Shown: piece after piece, positions 8,229-16,394 of the stretch | How the letters are laid out: every line of letters starts with the position of its first letter | Numbering within the stretch: the first letter of the stretch is position 1 | From: Muribaculaceae bacterium Isolate-002 (NCI) | GTDB taxonomy: Bacteria > Bacteroidota > Bacteroidia > Bacteroidales > Muribaculaceae | Direction: 5' to 3' | DNA length: 32,715 bases | NCBI GenBank assembly: GCA_004102805.1 | Contig: SCEG01000036.1 | Location: forward strand, 1-32,715 | The notes under the pieces: model-generated | What the model was told of the DNA's origin: nothing | The model's database searches: none | Seen by the model: only the letters and a program-made list of their open reading frames with translations | Translations under genes and position numbers: made by a program

Positions 8229-8927
8229 ATGTACGTTACAGTTCTCTCGATAATGGCTCTGGCCGGAATCATCGTTATGTTGCGACGGCATATCCGCAGA
8301 CACAAAATCAAGGAAATGTGTTGTATTATTCCCAATAGTCTTGTCGGAAAGTCTTGCTTGACTATGACGATGCAGTCATGCGGTCCGATTATCGACAAAG
8401 CGTTGAAATGTCTTTCAAACAATGACAGTATAGCCGTTTACAAGAATCATCGAATCGGGTCAGAAACCATTGACATAATCAGTGAGAAAGTCCGGAATTG
8501 TTCGGCGGACTCTGATGATACTATCGGCAAGACTGCGCTATATTGTGAATATATGCTTGAGGCTACGGACAAGATTGCCGAAACCACACGTCATCTTGTC
8601 ACGTCCCCGGATGGCTATATACCGATCTCTTACAAATGTGTGATCGAAACAATTCGTGGAGGGATTGTCCGACTGTCTCAATTAGCTGACAGCATACTCA
8701 GTTCAGATGTTGATATAGTGAAGATTAATGGAGATGCGGGCTTGGAGAAAGATTTTATCGAACACAGCATCGCCATACATTCCAAAGGGATGACCCATGA
8801 AGATTTTGATGAAGGAGCCCCCTCATATTCCTATCTGATGCTCTTGTATTATCTTCATTCCTTTATCAGTTCCTTTCTACAGGCAATCAAAAACATTAAA
8901 ACAAGCAATAAACCAATGACAGCATGA
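8229..8927 (+). CDS. Membrane-anchored PhoU-like helical protein
   Basis: This 232-aa protein is not a clear member of a named family. One N-terminal transmembrane helix (about 3-19) is followed by a basic stretch (RRHIRRHKIKE), then an almost all-helical body with paired long helices (about 85-130, 150-175 and 200-225). The pattern resembles the C-terminal domain of the PiT protein just upstream: compare the closing helices YLMLLYYLHSFISSFLQAI here and VLYVYVNLLQETQEMVSSI there. A DUF47/PhoU-like fold is therefore the best guess. Its stop overlaps the porin start as ATGA. PhoU proteins tie phosphate transport to the sensor kinase; a membrane-tethered version could act on the kinase or on PiT. 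The function is inference. Confidence 0.6.
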   Translation: MYVTVLSIMALAGIIVMLRRHIRRHKIKEMCCIIPNSLVGKSCLTMTMQSCGPIIDKALKCLSNNDSIAVYKNHRIGSETIDIISEKVRNCSADSDDTIGKTALYCEYMLEATDKIAETTRHLVTSPDGYIPISYKCVIETIRGGIVRLSQLADSILSSDVDIVKINGDAGLEKDFIEHSIAIHSKGMTHEDFDEGAPSYSYLMLLYYLHSFISSFLQAIKNIKTSNKPMTA

Positions 8928-9931
8928 AACGGATTTTAATTATGACGGCATTGTCAGTATTTGCATCGTCTGCCGTGGCTCTGGATAAAAATCCATTTAT
9001 CCCGGAAATACACGGGACTATCCGGGCCAAATATGAATATGAGCCTCAAATAGATAAGGGACGCTTTGAGATACGCAATGCGCGTCTGAGCGTGGAAGGC
9101 AGGGTGATTCCTATTGTAAGATACAAGGCCGAGATAGACCTTTCGGACGAGGGTACTATAAAGATGCTTGACGCATATATACGTCTGCAACCTAAAGATG
9201 TGTTAAAGTTCACCTTCGGTCAGATGAGAGTGCCGTTTACCATTGATGCTCATCGTTCACCGCATCTACAGTATTTCGCCAATCGTTCTTTCATAGCAAA
9301 GCAGGTCGGCAATGTGCGCGATGTCGGGGCATCTGCATCGTGGACATTCAACGACCGTATGCCCATTACGCTTGAAGGAGGTATATTCAACGGCTCAGGA
9401 CTGACAAATCAAAAACATTTCTGGACCAACAACTATAATTTCTCGTTCAAGGCGCAGACAATGATTGCCCGGCAATTTAATATCACACTCAGTTGCCAGA
9501 AAGCAAATGCCGGGGATGTGAACGTGATGATGTACGATGCAGGGGTCTACTGGCAAAACCGGAGATGGCACATCGAGGCGGAATATCTCCGCAAGCACTA
9601 TGCCCACGGCTCTTTCACGCCTGTAAATGCGGTTGACGCATTTGCCGCATATCGACTTCCGATGAAAAAAGGTCTGACTTCCATATCATTCCTCGGAAGA
9701 TATGACTATATGTCAGATCACAGCAAAGGTACGAAAGATGAATCCGGCAATCTCAAAGTAGATGATCCTGAAAGGCATAGACTGACTGGAGGTCTTACAT
9801 TGAGTCTGGGAAAGAAATCATTACAGGCAGATATTCGCCTCAACTATGAACAATATTTTTATAACAAAGGAGTAACTCCGGCAATTTCAGAACAGAATAA
9901 AATAGTCATGGAATTTGTAGCCCATTTTTGA
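8924..9931 (+). CDS. Phosphate-selective porin O/P family outer-membrane protein
   Basis: Outer-membrane beta-barrel porin of 335 aa with a signal peptide (1-19, ...SSAVA). The OprO/OprP family pattern is present: GTIRAKYEYEP near the N-terminus, the early-strand motif RFEIRNARLSVEGRVIPIVRYKAEIDLSDEG split over residues 47-77, FGQMRVPFTID (about 99-109) and a C-terminal strand ending in phenylalanine (FVAHF). The family in Pseudomonas forms phosphate or polyphosphate channels. The Bacteroidetes members are mostly uncharacterised, so selectivity is inferred. It is translationally coupled (ATGA) to the PhoU-like gene and is the last gene of the phosphate module, facing a decayed minus-strand gene. 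Confidence 0.88.
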   Translation: MKRILIMTALSVFASSAVALDKNPFIPEIHGTIRAKYEYEPQIDKGRFEIRNARLSVEGRVIPIVRYKAEIDLSDEGTIKMLDAYIRLQPKDVLKFTFGQMRVPFTIDAHRSPHLQYFANRSFIAKQVGNVRDVGASASWTFNDRMPITLEGGIFNGSGLTNQKHFWTNNYNFSFKAQTMIARQFNITLSCQKANAGDVNVMMYDAGVYWQNRRWHIEAEYLRKHYAHGSFTPVNAVDAFAAYRLPMKKGLTSISFLGRYDYMSDHSKGTKDESGNLKVDDPERHRLTGGLTLSLGKKSLQADIRLNYEQYFYNKGVTPAISEQNKIVMEFVAHF

Positions 9932-9950
9932 TTTTATGTCACAAAAACAA

Positions 9951-9987
9951 AACCGACAGCATTTGATTATTTCATCTGCTGCCGGTT
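9951..9987. terminator. Hairpin between convergent units
   Basis: AACCGACAGCA (9951-9961) pairs with TGCTGCCGGTT (9977-9987) with one mismatch. On the minus strand it is followed by TTGTTTTTGT, so it best terminates the leftward methylase-helicase relic. On the plus strand the following sequence is less T-rich, but it may also end the porin operon. Confidence 0.6.
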
Positions 9988-9995
9988 CAGTTTCT

Positions 9996-11450
9996 CTATC
10001 GTAATCCGGAGAAAGCACGACGTGAGGCATATATATGAACAGGTTCCGCAACCATCGTCTCCTTCGGGCCGGTAGCCTGAGATTGGTTATCACGTACTTC
10101 GACCCTTTGGGTGTCGGGCTGTTGTTTGTTTTCTTCTCCGTCCTGTTACTCATTCTTGGCAGCAAGAGCAGCGGTGATTTTGCGATCGAGGGCGGCAAGT
10201 TCGGATTTGAGGGCTTTAAGTTCGTCTTCTTTGCCCCATGTGCGCGACAAGATGGCTTCGAGGGTCGGCACATCGACACGTTTTTTATCGGCACGCTCTC
10301 GGTGCTGGCTGATTGTGTCGGGGAGTTTCTCAAGAGCGTTGACGAAGTTCATGCAGGCGGCATGGGAGTCTGACATGGCGAGATTGCCGTTATTATAGGT
10401 GTACTTGTACTGGCCCTCCACGACAAAGCGGTTGCGGACAGCCTCCACCCCGTCAACAACGGCTTTCTCCGATATTATGCACACCGGGAAGTCGTAAACC
10501 TCGCCGACACGGACATATTCTCCATGTGTGTTGGTGTTCTTCACCAACGCCTGAAGGTATTTGCCCATGCGTTCCTCGTCGGTGAACTGACAGTTGTCGA
10601 GCTTGAGGACGTTAAGCGGGTTGCCCTCACTGTCGCGCTGAACCACTGCGGCATAGCGGGAGTTGTCCGCCTCCATCTTGCCGATAATGATTTCCAGTTT
10701 TTCAACCTCGTCGTTGATGTCACGAAGTCTGGCACGGCTGTCGCCAAGCCCCTTGTTGAAGGAACGGTGTTCACTCTCCATAGCAGCTATGCGCTTTTCA
10801 AGTTTCGCCTTTTCAAGAAGGTCGGTGTTGCCCGACATAATAGCCACATACTCCGAGTAGTTCATGCCGGATCACCGTATATCCTGATTTTCAAGCTCTT
10901 TCGGGTGTAGATACTTGAACAGCAGATACAATTCGGTGAGCGAGTTGCTGATTGTCTTACCGCTGAGAAAAGTCGCACCGAGGTCTTTGCCTGTCTGCTC
11001 CTGAATGGTGCGTATGGCATAGAGAAGATTCAGCGCACGTTGTGAGCCTTCCGAGTTGCCTAATCCCGCCACTCGGTCGTGTCGGGTATTGAACATAAGG
11101 TTCTTGAATTGATGCGATTCGTCAACGAAGATGTGGTCGATGCCCATCTGCTTGAAGTCAATAACCGTGTCCTTGTTCTGATCCATCTGGTACTGAATGG
11201 TGGCAATCTTGGCGGTCAGGTTCTCCTTGCGTTTGATAAGGCCTTTGAGCATACCGCTGCTTACGTCGTGACCCTGTTGTTTCAGTACTTCGAGGTTCTC
11301 CTCAACCGTGTCAAGCTCTGCCTGAAGAATCTGTTGCTGCATCTCCGGCGACTGTGGTATCTTGCCGAACTGGTCGTGCGACATTATCACGCAGTCGTAG
11401 TCGTTGTCCTTGATCTGGTTGAAGAAATTGACGCGGTTGTCAGCCTTGTA
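9996..11450 (-). pseudogene. Relic of a mobile-element methylase/helicase gene, helicase and C-terminal parts
   Basis: The right-hand part of a very large N-6 DNA methylase/SNF2-type helicase gene common in Bacteroidetes conjugative and mobilizable elements. From 11450 leftward the frame reads YKADNRVNFFNQIKDNDYD, SHDQFGKIPQSPEMQQQI and the DEAD-like box HIFVDESHQFKNL, then KYLHPKELENQDIR. Immediately after comes an in-frame TGA (10872-10874), then SGMNYSEYVAIMSGNTDLL, which in intact relatives lies several hundred residues further on. The helicase C-lobe is thus deleted at this point. The last part (10146-10865) is coiled and ends LDRKITAALAAKNE at TAA. The same frame stays open for 49 more codons to 9996, so this TAA may also be a secondary mutation. 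The left half of the gene is at 13926-14328. Family recognition is from memory of conserved phrases, not a search. Confidence 0.8.
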
Positions 11451-11502
11451 AACTTATGTTGTATAACATGTCCTGAAAATACAATAATTCAACTGATTTT
11501 AT

Positions 11503-11510
11503 TAATTTTG
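11503..11510 (+). promoter_or_regulatory. -7 box of the three-gene cassette
   Basis: TAATTTTG matches the Bacteroidetes TAnnTTTG box and lies only 5 nt before the ATG at 11516. The transcript would be leaderless or nearly so. No convincing -33 element is visible. Confidence 0.5.
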
Positions 11511-11515
11511 TATTT

Positions 11516-12550
11516 ATGAGGAGGTTATGGCTATATCTTCTATTATTTCCGCTACAGCTGTCGGTAAAAGCACAATCAATGACAGCTGAGGACTATTATG
11601 TGTCTGCTTTTAATGAAATGTCGGATATGCTTGCCGGGCGAGACACGCTGTCAATAAAAAGAGCCGTCTATCTTGCCGAATGGGCATTTTATGAAGGAAA
11701 ATTGGACTATAAAACCGACTTCTGCGATGAGATTGATAGAATAAAAACGTTTATTCTGTCTTTCTATGAGGTAAACAAACTTCAGACATACAAAACCGGC
11801 ATGCAGATGGCTATCAGTTCATATATAGTCAGTCCATATTCCGGGAATGGATATACTCCATATACCTACGACTTTGAAACTTTTTCAATGGACAAAGAGC
11901 CATGGGAACGTCAATTTGTCAGCAGAACGCTAAAAACACATAAAGGGCAGTGTCGTTCACTCCCTTGGATGTATAAAATCCTTGCAAGTGAATTAAACGC
12001 CGAAGCGTCATTAGCCCACGCTCCGCGACATTGCTATATTATGTATAAAGATGAGGATAAAATTACGCCGGAGGAATGGATAAATCTTGAATTGACTACA
12101 AATCAAATGCAGCCAGCATGGTGGATTAAGCAGGATTTCGAGATATGTGATTCTGCAGTCCAAGTCGGAACCTATATGACGCCGCTGACTGATATAGAAA
12201 CGGTCGCTTGTCAGATGGCAGATTTGGCATTGGGGTATAAAGAGAAATTCAATCGTTATGATGGGTTTACATATTACTGTGCCAGTCGCTCTCTTGAATT
12301 TTATCGCATGAATCCGAATGCATGGATAATTCGAGGCAAATCGCTTGAGCGCATAATTCAAGATTATCTCGCAAGAACCGGAAATATCGTCGATGATTAT
12401 GCTGCATATCTAATACATTTGATGGATGAAACGAAACTGAGCTTTGACAAAACGTATATGACCGAGGAAACCGAAGGAATCAGAGAACGACGAAAACAAC
12501 AAGCGATAGAGGCTCAAAAGTATATCAACGAAAAAATTCTGTCAAGATGA
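11516..12550 (+). CDS. Secreted transglutaminase-like (papain-fold) protein
   Basis: This 344-aa exported protein has a signal peptide (1-19, ...LSVKA). The central region carries a transglutaminase-core pattern: KGQCRSLPWMYKIL with candidate nucleophile C146, RHCYIMY with H172, and WINLELTT, where N190 or E192 could be the third residue. Such folds act as proteases, peptidases or crosslinking and deamidating enzymes; which applies is unknown. The C-terminal part (about 220-344) is helical and may be TPR-like. It is the first gene of the cassette, and its stop overlaps the start of the Rhs-tail gene as ATGA, so it probably serves the same process, perhaps processing or wall modification for the toxin-like product. 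No close named relative is recognised. Confidence 0.6.
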   Translation: MRRLWLYLLLFPLQLSVKAQSMTAEDYYVSAFNEMSDMLAGRDTLSIKRAVYLAEWAFYEGKLDYKTDFCDEIDRIKTFILSFYEVNKLQTYKTGMQMAISSYIVSPYSGNGYTPYTYDFETFSMDKEPWERQFVSRTLKTHKGQCRSLPWMYKILASELNAEASLAHAPRHCYIMYKDEDKITPEEWINLELTTNQMQPAWWIKQDFEICDSAVQVGTYMTPLTDIETVACQMADLALGYKEKFNRYDGFTYYCASRSLEFYRMNPNAWIIRGKSLERIIQDYLARTGNIVDDYAAYLIHLMDETKLSFDKTYMTEETEGIRERRKQQAIEAQKYINEKILSR

Positions 12551-13353
12551 AATATTTACATTTAATATTAATTGCGCTGCTTTATCCGCTAAGTAGTCAT
12601 GCGTATTCCCATCTTTCGCCATATTCATATTGTGGAGGCGACCCGATAAACTGTATTGACCCGACCGGATGTGTTATCGAGGGCGTGACCAAAAAGGATG
12701 CAGCAATGGCCGTTGAAGACTTTAGAGCAATGTTTCCCAGCGATGAATTTGCCAACTTCAGAAGTCTGATTGTTCAATCAGGAAAGAAACAAGATGGTAA
12801 ATCATTTGCTAAAATCTCAGCCGACGCGCTCTCGACGGCCTTCTCTGGAATTACGCTTAATGAAGATCAACAAGCATTAGTTCAGATGGTAGTCAACACT
12901 ATTAATTCTGATGACGTGCATAAAGTGGAGTATCTAACCCCGGGAAAGGATATGTCACGTTCATCTTCAAATGAATTTTTACCCCAGTTGAATTCAATGG
13001 GAATAACTTCGGAAATGGTGGAAAATATGTCCGGCGGAGCTTCTAAATTCATTATGGCTTTATGTGGTGAGGCTTCAACTATTCCTACAAAATCAGGTTC
13101 ATTAACAATAATATTAAACACTTCCAGTGGTTTTGTTACAAACCGTCCGGCAACTTTAGGACACGAAATTATTGGACACGGCCGCTCGTTGAGGCTAGGT
13201 TATACAGATCCTCAATCACAGCATATTTTGCCAATTCAAGTTGAAAACCTTATTTTGCGAAATATGGAGAGTCCTTTATTCTGGAATGGTACAGACCATG
13301 CACCTCTGAATATAATTATTCCTAATTATATGTCGCTACCAAACTTTAGATGA
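12547..13353 (+). CDS. Orphan Rhs-core tail with C-terminal HExxH metallopeptidase-like domain
   Basis: A 268-aa protein that looks like the tip of an Rhs/YD-repeat toxin without the repeat shell. The signal peptide (1-19, ...PLSSHA) runs straight into YSHLSPYSYCGGDPINCIDPTG split over residues 20-41, the hallmark end of Bacteroidetes Rhs-associated core domains. The variable C-terminal region (about 45-268) contains LGHEIIGHGRSL with zinc-ligand candidates H206 and H211 and catalytic E207; E234 in QVENL could be the third ligand. This resembles HExxH metallopeptidase toxins found at Rhs C-termini. The start codon gives the signal peptide directly and overlaps the upstream stop as ATGA, so the short form looks native rather than a broken large gene. 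Toxin activity is inferred. Confidence 0.65.
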   Translation: MKYLHLILIALLYPLSSHAYSHLSPYSYCGGDPINCIDPTGCVIEGVTKKDAAMAVEDFRAMFPSDEFANFRSLIVQSGKKQDGKSFAKISADALSTAFSGITLNEDQQALVQMVVNTINSDDVHKVEYLTPGKDMSRSSSNEFLPQLNSMGITSEMVENMSGGASKFIMALCGEASTIPTKSGSLTIILNTSSGFVTNRPATLGHEIIGHGRSLRLGYTDPQSQHILPIQVENLILRNMESPLFWNGTDHAPLNIIIPNYMSLPNFR

Positions 13354-13847
13354 TGAAATATTTTATCATAATAACATTATTTGGCCTATGTTTTGTTAAT
13401 CAGCTATATTCTTCAGAATGTTATAGAGGCAAAAACGATAGTGAACTACGATTGGATTCCTGTCGTAAATACATATGCTATGAATTTGGATTTGCCAACT
13501 TAATTGATATATATATTGCCGAAGGAGACACTATATGTGATGTTTCAATCCTTGATGGTAAAGGAAATTGTGTTTCAACAACATGCCCGAAACCTTCTAT
13601 TTTAAAATGGGCTTTTGAAGATATAGCTAATGAGATAACAAAATCTCCGATAATAGTAGACAACAATTATAATCCATATTATTACAAGTTATCAATATTA
13701 GAAGACAGCAGTCAGACAATCATATCTTCATCAACATTGCTAATTGACTATAGCGATGATGTTAAGAATAAAATAGAAGAACTTAAAGCCTTCATAGTTA
13801 GGTTATGGTATTCCGATTTTGTAAAAAGAAACAGTAGTGCCCCATAA
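13350..13847 (+). CDS. Small secreted protein, candidate immunity partner
   Basis: An unrecognised 165-aa protein with an N-terminal signal peptide (1-21, MMKYFIIITLFGLCFVNQLYS). It has no lipobox that fits, so it is probably periplasmic. The mature part has four cysteines (C24, C38, C43 and others near 63-79), mixed strands and a helical, charged C-terminus (DDVKNKIEELKAFIVRLW). Its start overlaps the stop of the Rhs-tail gene as ATGA, the usual position and coupling of an immunity gene behind a polymorphic toxin. Export would place it in the compartment where a secreted metallopeptidase would do damage. Codon and base use are the most AT-rich in the window. The immunity role is inferred from position only. 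Confidence 0.5.
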   Translation: MMKYFIIITLFGLCFVNQLYSSECYRGKNDSELRLDSCRKYICYEFGFANLIDIYIAEGDTICDVSILDGKGNCVSTTCPKPSILKWAFEDIANEITKSPIIVDNNYNPYYYKLSILEDSSQTIISSSTLLIDYSDDVKNKIEELKAFIVRLWYSDFVKRNSSAP

Positions 13848-13925
13848 CCAGCTTTGATACTAAATGTTCCAAAAAAGTTTTGGTAAATTTTGAGAAGTAC
13901 TTTTATCTGCTGATTGAAATTACTT

Positions 13926-14328
13926 TCACATGTGCTTCTGCAGGATAATCAGGTCATAGCCTACATCAGTCCCGGCGTTGTCAGAGAAAGTGTTGTTAGG
14001 CAAACGCAATGCCGCCACAAGGTCGGCACGTTTTACCAATTCCATTCTGATAAAGGGCGAAGCGGCATTCATCACACCCTGCGATGTGATAAAGGCGACG
14101 AAGTTCCACCGTCGGAGCGAACAGCTCAATATCCGACTTGCTCCACTTGGCGGCATCGGCAAGCTCGTTGGCATCGTTGAGGATACACTTCAGGCCGCCG
14201 AAGCCGGAGTACCTGCCGAGAACAACCCTCTCAATGGGGTCGGGAGCGCGCTTTTCAACACCTATCTGAAACGCACAGCGTATGGCATTGATATTGTCGC
14301 GCATTGTCTGCAACTTATTGTAAGCCAT
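13926..14328 (-). pseudogene. Relic of the methylase/helicase gene, N-terminal part
   Basis: The 5' end of the same decayed gene as at 9996-11450. From ATG at 14328 it reads MAYNKLQTMRDNINAI, LGRYSGFGGLKCILNDANEL and SKSDIELFAPTVELRR, the conserved N-terminus of the Bacteroidetes mobile-element methylase/helicase. Near 14100 the homology jumps by a deletion with a frame change to FVAFITSQGVMNAASPF, VKRADLVAALRLPNN and GTDVGYDLIILQKH, the end of the methylase domain. The methyltransferase core with its NPPF-type motif is therefore missing. Homology ends at about 13930, where the AT-rich cassette begins. The gene cannot make a working enzyme. Confidence 0.8.
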
Positions 14329-14535
14329 TGTCAGTAAGATATATCACGATTTTGCCTACAAATTCTGTCTCCTTTGTATTCAGGACACACCGACTTACAC
14401 TACGCGTTAAATCAAAAAAACGGGTCGGCATAACACAACAGCGTAAGCCTTCGCCCCGCGTTTTCGGCTCAGGAGGAAGCCCGCTCGCGGCTTCAGCGCG
14501 ACAACGGCTGGCACCGACGGTCACTACTACAAGAA
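14329..14535 (-). other. Upstream flank of the methylase relic, no convincing gene
   Basis: A stretch without a gene I can support. A 69-codon minus-strand frame (14315-14524) overlaps the methylase start and contains MPTRFFDLTRSVSRC. It resembles translations often seen next to this gene in Bacteroidetes elements, but looks like conserved non-coding or leader DNA rather than a protein. It probably belongs to the same lost mobile element. Confidence 0.3.
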
Positions 14536-14574
14536 ATCACCGGTCAGATATCAATGAGATGTCTGACCGATGAT
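14536..14574 (-). terminator. Hairpin terminator after susD
   Basis: On the minus strand, ATCATCGGTCAGA (14574-14562) pairs with TCTGACCGGTGAT (14548-14536) with one mismatch, giving a 13-position stem with a 13-nt loop. TTTCTTG follows within a few bases. It lies 19 bp beyond the susD stop and likely ends the susCD transcript. Confidence 0.65.
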
Positions 14575-14592
14575 ATATAAAGAGAAAGTGTA

Positions 14593-16359
14593 TTAGAATG
14601 CGGGATATCCGGGGTTCTGGGTGTAACGGCCGAGCGAGAAGTTATACTGCGCTACGGGAATAGGATAGTATTCCTCGCCGGCATCAAACACTGCGCCGTC
14701 ATAGTAGATGCGGTTGTCTTTCTCGGCGTTGAAGTAGGCCGTCATGACATCTTTGGCGATGCCCCAGCGCACGAGGTCGAAGAAACGTTCACCCTCGAGA
14801 GCCTTTTCAAGACGCATCTCGGTGCGGAGAGCCTGACGGGCATATTCCTGAGTCCATCCGGAAGCGAGATAAAGACCTATCTTATAGTTGGCGGCGTCTT
14901 TGGTCGGGTCGTTGAAGTCTTTGACATATTCGCTGTCCATCGCGCGCTTGCGCACCTGGTTGATGAGAGTGCGGGCCTGCTCCAGACCGTCGCCGCCTAT
15001 CTCGATAAGCGCCTCGGCCTTGTAGAGCAACAGATCGGCGTAACGGATTATCTGCCAGTTGAGCTGCGATGCGCCCCACGGCCAGCCCTGATACATGTCG
15101 GGTGATTCGGGCGACACCCAGAAGCGCTTGGCGCAGTTGTGTCCGTAGACACCGCGGTCGCGCACCCACGACTGACACGGAGTGTTCGGATATGTCTTGT
15201 AGGTTATGGTCGGACGTCCTACCACGAAGTCGAGACGCGGGTCGACGGTGGGCTCTGTGTTGCTCAGAGTCTGGTGCTCGTCGTCGATAAATGTCACTAC
15301 AGCGTAGTCGGGACGCGACTGGTAGTCGAATACCGGCAGACCGTTTGCATCGGTCTGATAGGCGTTGATAAGGTCCTGCGAAGGAAGGAAGAAACCGTCG
15401 CCGTGATAGGGGCTGTTGCCTCCGGGAGAGTTGAGCAGGTTGCTCCAGTTGACACGGCCGGCGTCGCCAGATCCGTCATTCATCGAATACTGTATGGCAA
15501 ATACCGATTCAGAGCCGTTTTCGTTGGCTACCAGGTCAAGCCCCTGGAAGTCGGGAAGCAGGCTGTAGCCGTTGACTTTGTCGATAAGCGTCACCACCTC
15601 ATTGAGAAGCGTTTTGTTGATATTGATTACGGCATGAGTCTGCGGGTCTTGCTCGTAAGCCTGATAGAGCTTCACTTTGGCGGCGTAGGCCAGCGCAATG
15701 TTTCTGTTGATGCGGCCAACTTCGGTCTGACGCTCGGGGAGCGACTCGGCTGCTTCGAGAAGCTCGTCGGCGATGCGCTGCAGATGCTCGTCGCGTGAGA
15801 ACTCGTCGTTGGGCACATTGACATATTCGTTGGTGGGCAGGTTTTCGTCCATATAGGGCACTTTGTTGAAGAGACGCACGAGTTCGAAGTAGAAATGCGA
15901 GCGAAGCACTTTCATTTCTGCGATGCGCGACTCCTTGACAGGCACTGCCTCGGCGTCGGCGGCGTTGAGCACACGCAGAGCTGCGTTGCAGCGCGAAATC
16001 AGGCTGTAGAGATTAAACCACTTGCCGTCGATGTTGCCGTTGTTTGACTGCACCTGAAAAGTCTCCATTGCATGCACGTCCCATAGGTCGCCTTCGCCGC
16101 CGCCACCTTTGTAGGCGTTGTCGGCGCGCACTTCACCGAAGCTCCAGTTGGATGTAGGCCGCACCCAGGGGTCGCCTTGCTCGTTGGTGAAACCGGTAAG
16201 ACCCGCGTATGCCGAGTTGACAAGGAGGTCGATGGCCTCGGTGGAGTTCATGACTCCATCGGAGAGGCTGCCTTGCGGCTTGTTTTCGAGAAAATCGTCG
16301 CTGCAGCCAACAAGCATCGCGGCACAGCCCAGACTCAGTAATATATTGTAAAGTTTCAT
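14593..16359 (-). CDS. susD-like: SusD-like surface glycan-binding lipoprotein
   Basis: Cell-surface lipoprotein of 588 aa (RagB/SusD family) that caps the SusC barrel and binds incoming glycan. The signal peptide ends in a lipobox, MLVGC with C19, followed by SDDFLENKPQG, the standard SusD N-terminus. A helical TPR-like scaffold and the closing region ALEGERFFDLVRWG...YPIPVAQYN are present, and the end LGRYTQNPGYPAF is family-typical. It lies 35 bp after susC in the same transcript. The substrate is inferred to be fructan, from the GH32 enzyme, fructokinase and sugar-binding HTCS encoded alongside. No SusE/SusF-type lipoprotein follows; the next thing downstream is a terminator hairpin and mobile-element debris. 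Confidence 0.96.
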   Translation of the reverse strand: MKLYNILLSLGCAAMLVGCSDDFLENKPQGSLSDGVMNSTEAIDLLVNSAYAGLTGFTNEQGDPWVRPTSNWSFGEVRADNAYKGGGGEGDLWDVHAMETFQVQSNNGNIDGKWFNLYSLISRCNAALRVLNAADAEAVPVKESRIAEMKVLRSHFYFELVRLFNKVPYMDENLPTNEYVNVPNDEFSRDEHLQRIADELLEAAESLPERQTEVGRINRNIALAYAAKVKLYQAYEQDPQTHAVININKTLLNEVVTLIDKVNGYSLLPDFQGLDLVANENGSESVFAIQYSMNDGSGDAGRVNWSNLLNSPGGNSPYHGDGFFLPSQDLINAYQTDANGLPVFDYQSRPDYAVVTFIDDEHQTLSNTEPTVDPRLDFVVGRPTITYKTYPNTPCQSWVRDRGVYGHNCAKRFWVSPESPDMYQGWPWGASQLNWQIIRYADLLLYKAEALIEIGGDGLEQARTLINQVRKRAMDSEYVKDFNDPTKDAANYKIGLYLASGWTQEYARQALRTEMRLEKALEGERFFDLVRWGIAKDVMTAYFNAEKDNRIYYDGAVFDAGEEYYPIPVAQYNFSLGRYTQNPGYPAF

Positions 16360-16394
16360 TTTGTAATCGGATTGAAGGTTACTGTATTATTGGT

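Larger units (their letters stand above)
11451..13925 (+). other. AT-rich three-gene cassette inserted in the methylase/helicase relic
   Basis: A block of about 2.5 kb on the plus strand splits the minus-strand relic: homology to the methylase part ends near 13930 and resumes with the helicase part near 11450. It holds three genes joined by ATGA overlaps, all with signal peptides, and its own -7 box. Base composition differs from the flanks (line 13501-13560 has 19 G/C in 60). No transposase, integrase, terminal inverted repeat or clear target duplication is visible, so the route of entry is unknown. Boundaries are accurate to about 20 bp. Confidence 0.65.

Noticed and set aside
9887..10333. 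148-codon minus-strand frame near the porin end
   Set aside because: Overlaps the porin gene and the helicase relic in another frame; translation is low-complexity and basic without family resemblance.
13869..13883. CCAAAAAAGTTTTGG hairpin as terminator of the cassette
   Set aside because: Only a 6-bp A/T-rich stem with no T-run after it; too weak to call.
11466..13933. ACATGT at both edges of the cassette (11466-11471 and 13928-13933) as a target duplication
   Set aside because: A 6-bp palindrome is expected often by chance, and the left copy is about 16 bp from where homology resumes, so it does not mark the breakpoints.
15139..15798. 219-codon plus-strand frame opposite susD
   Set aside because: Shadow of a well-conserved SusD gene, no motif and no promoter.
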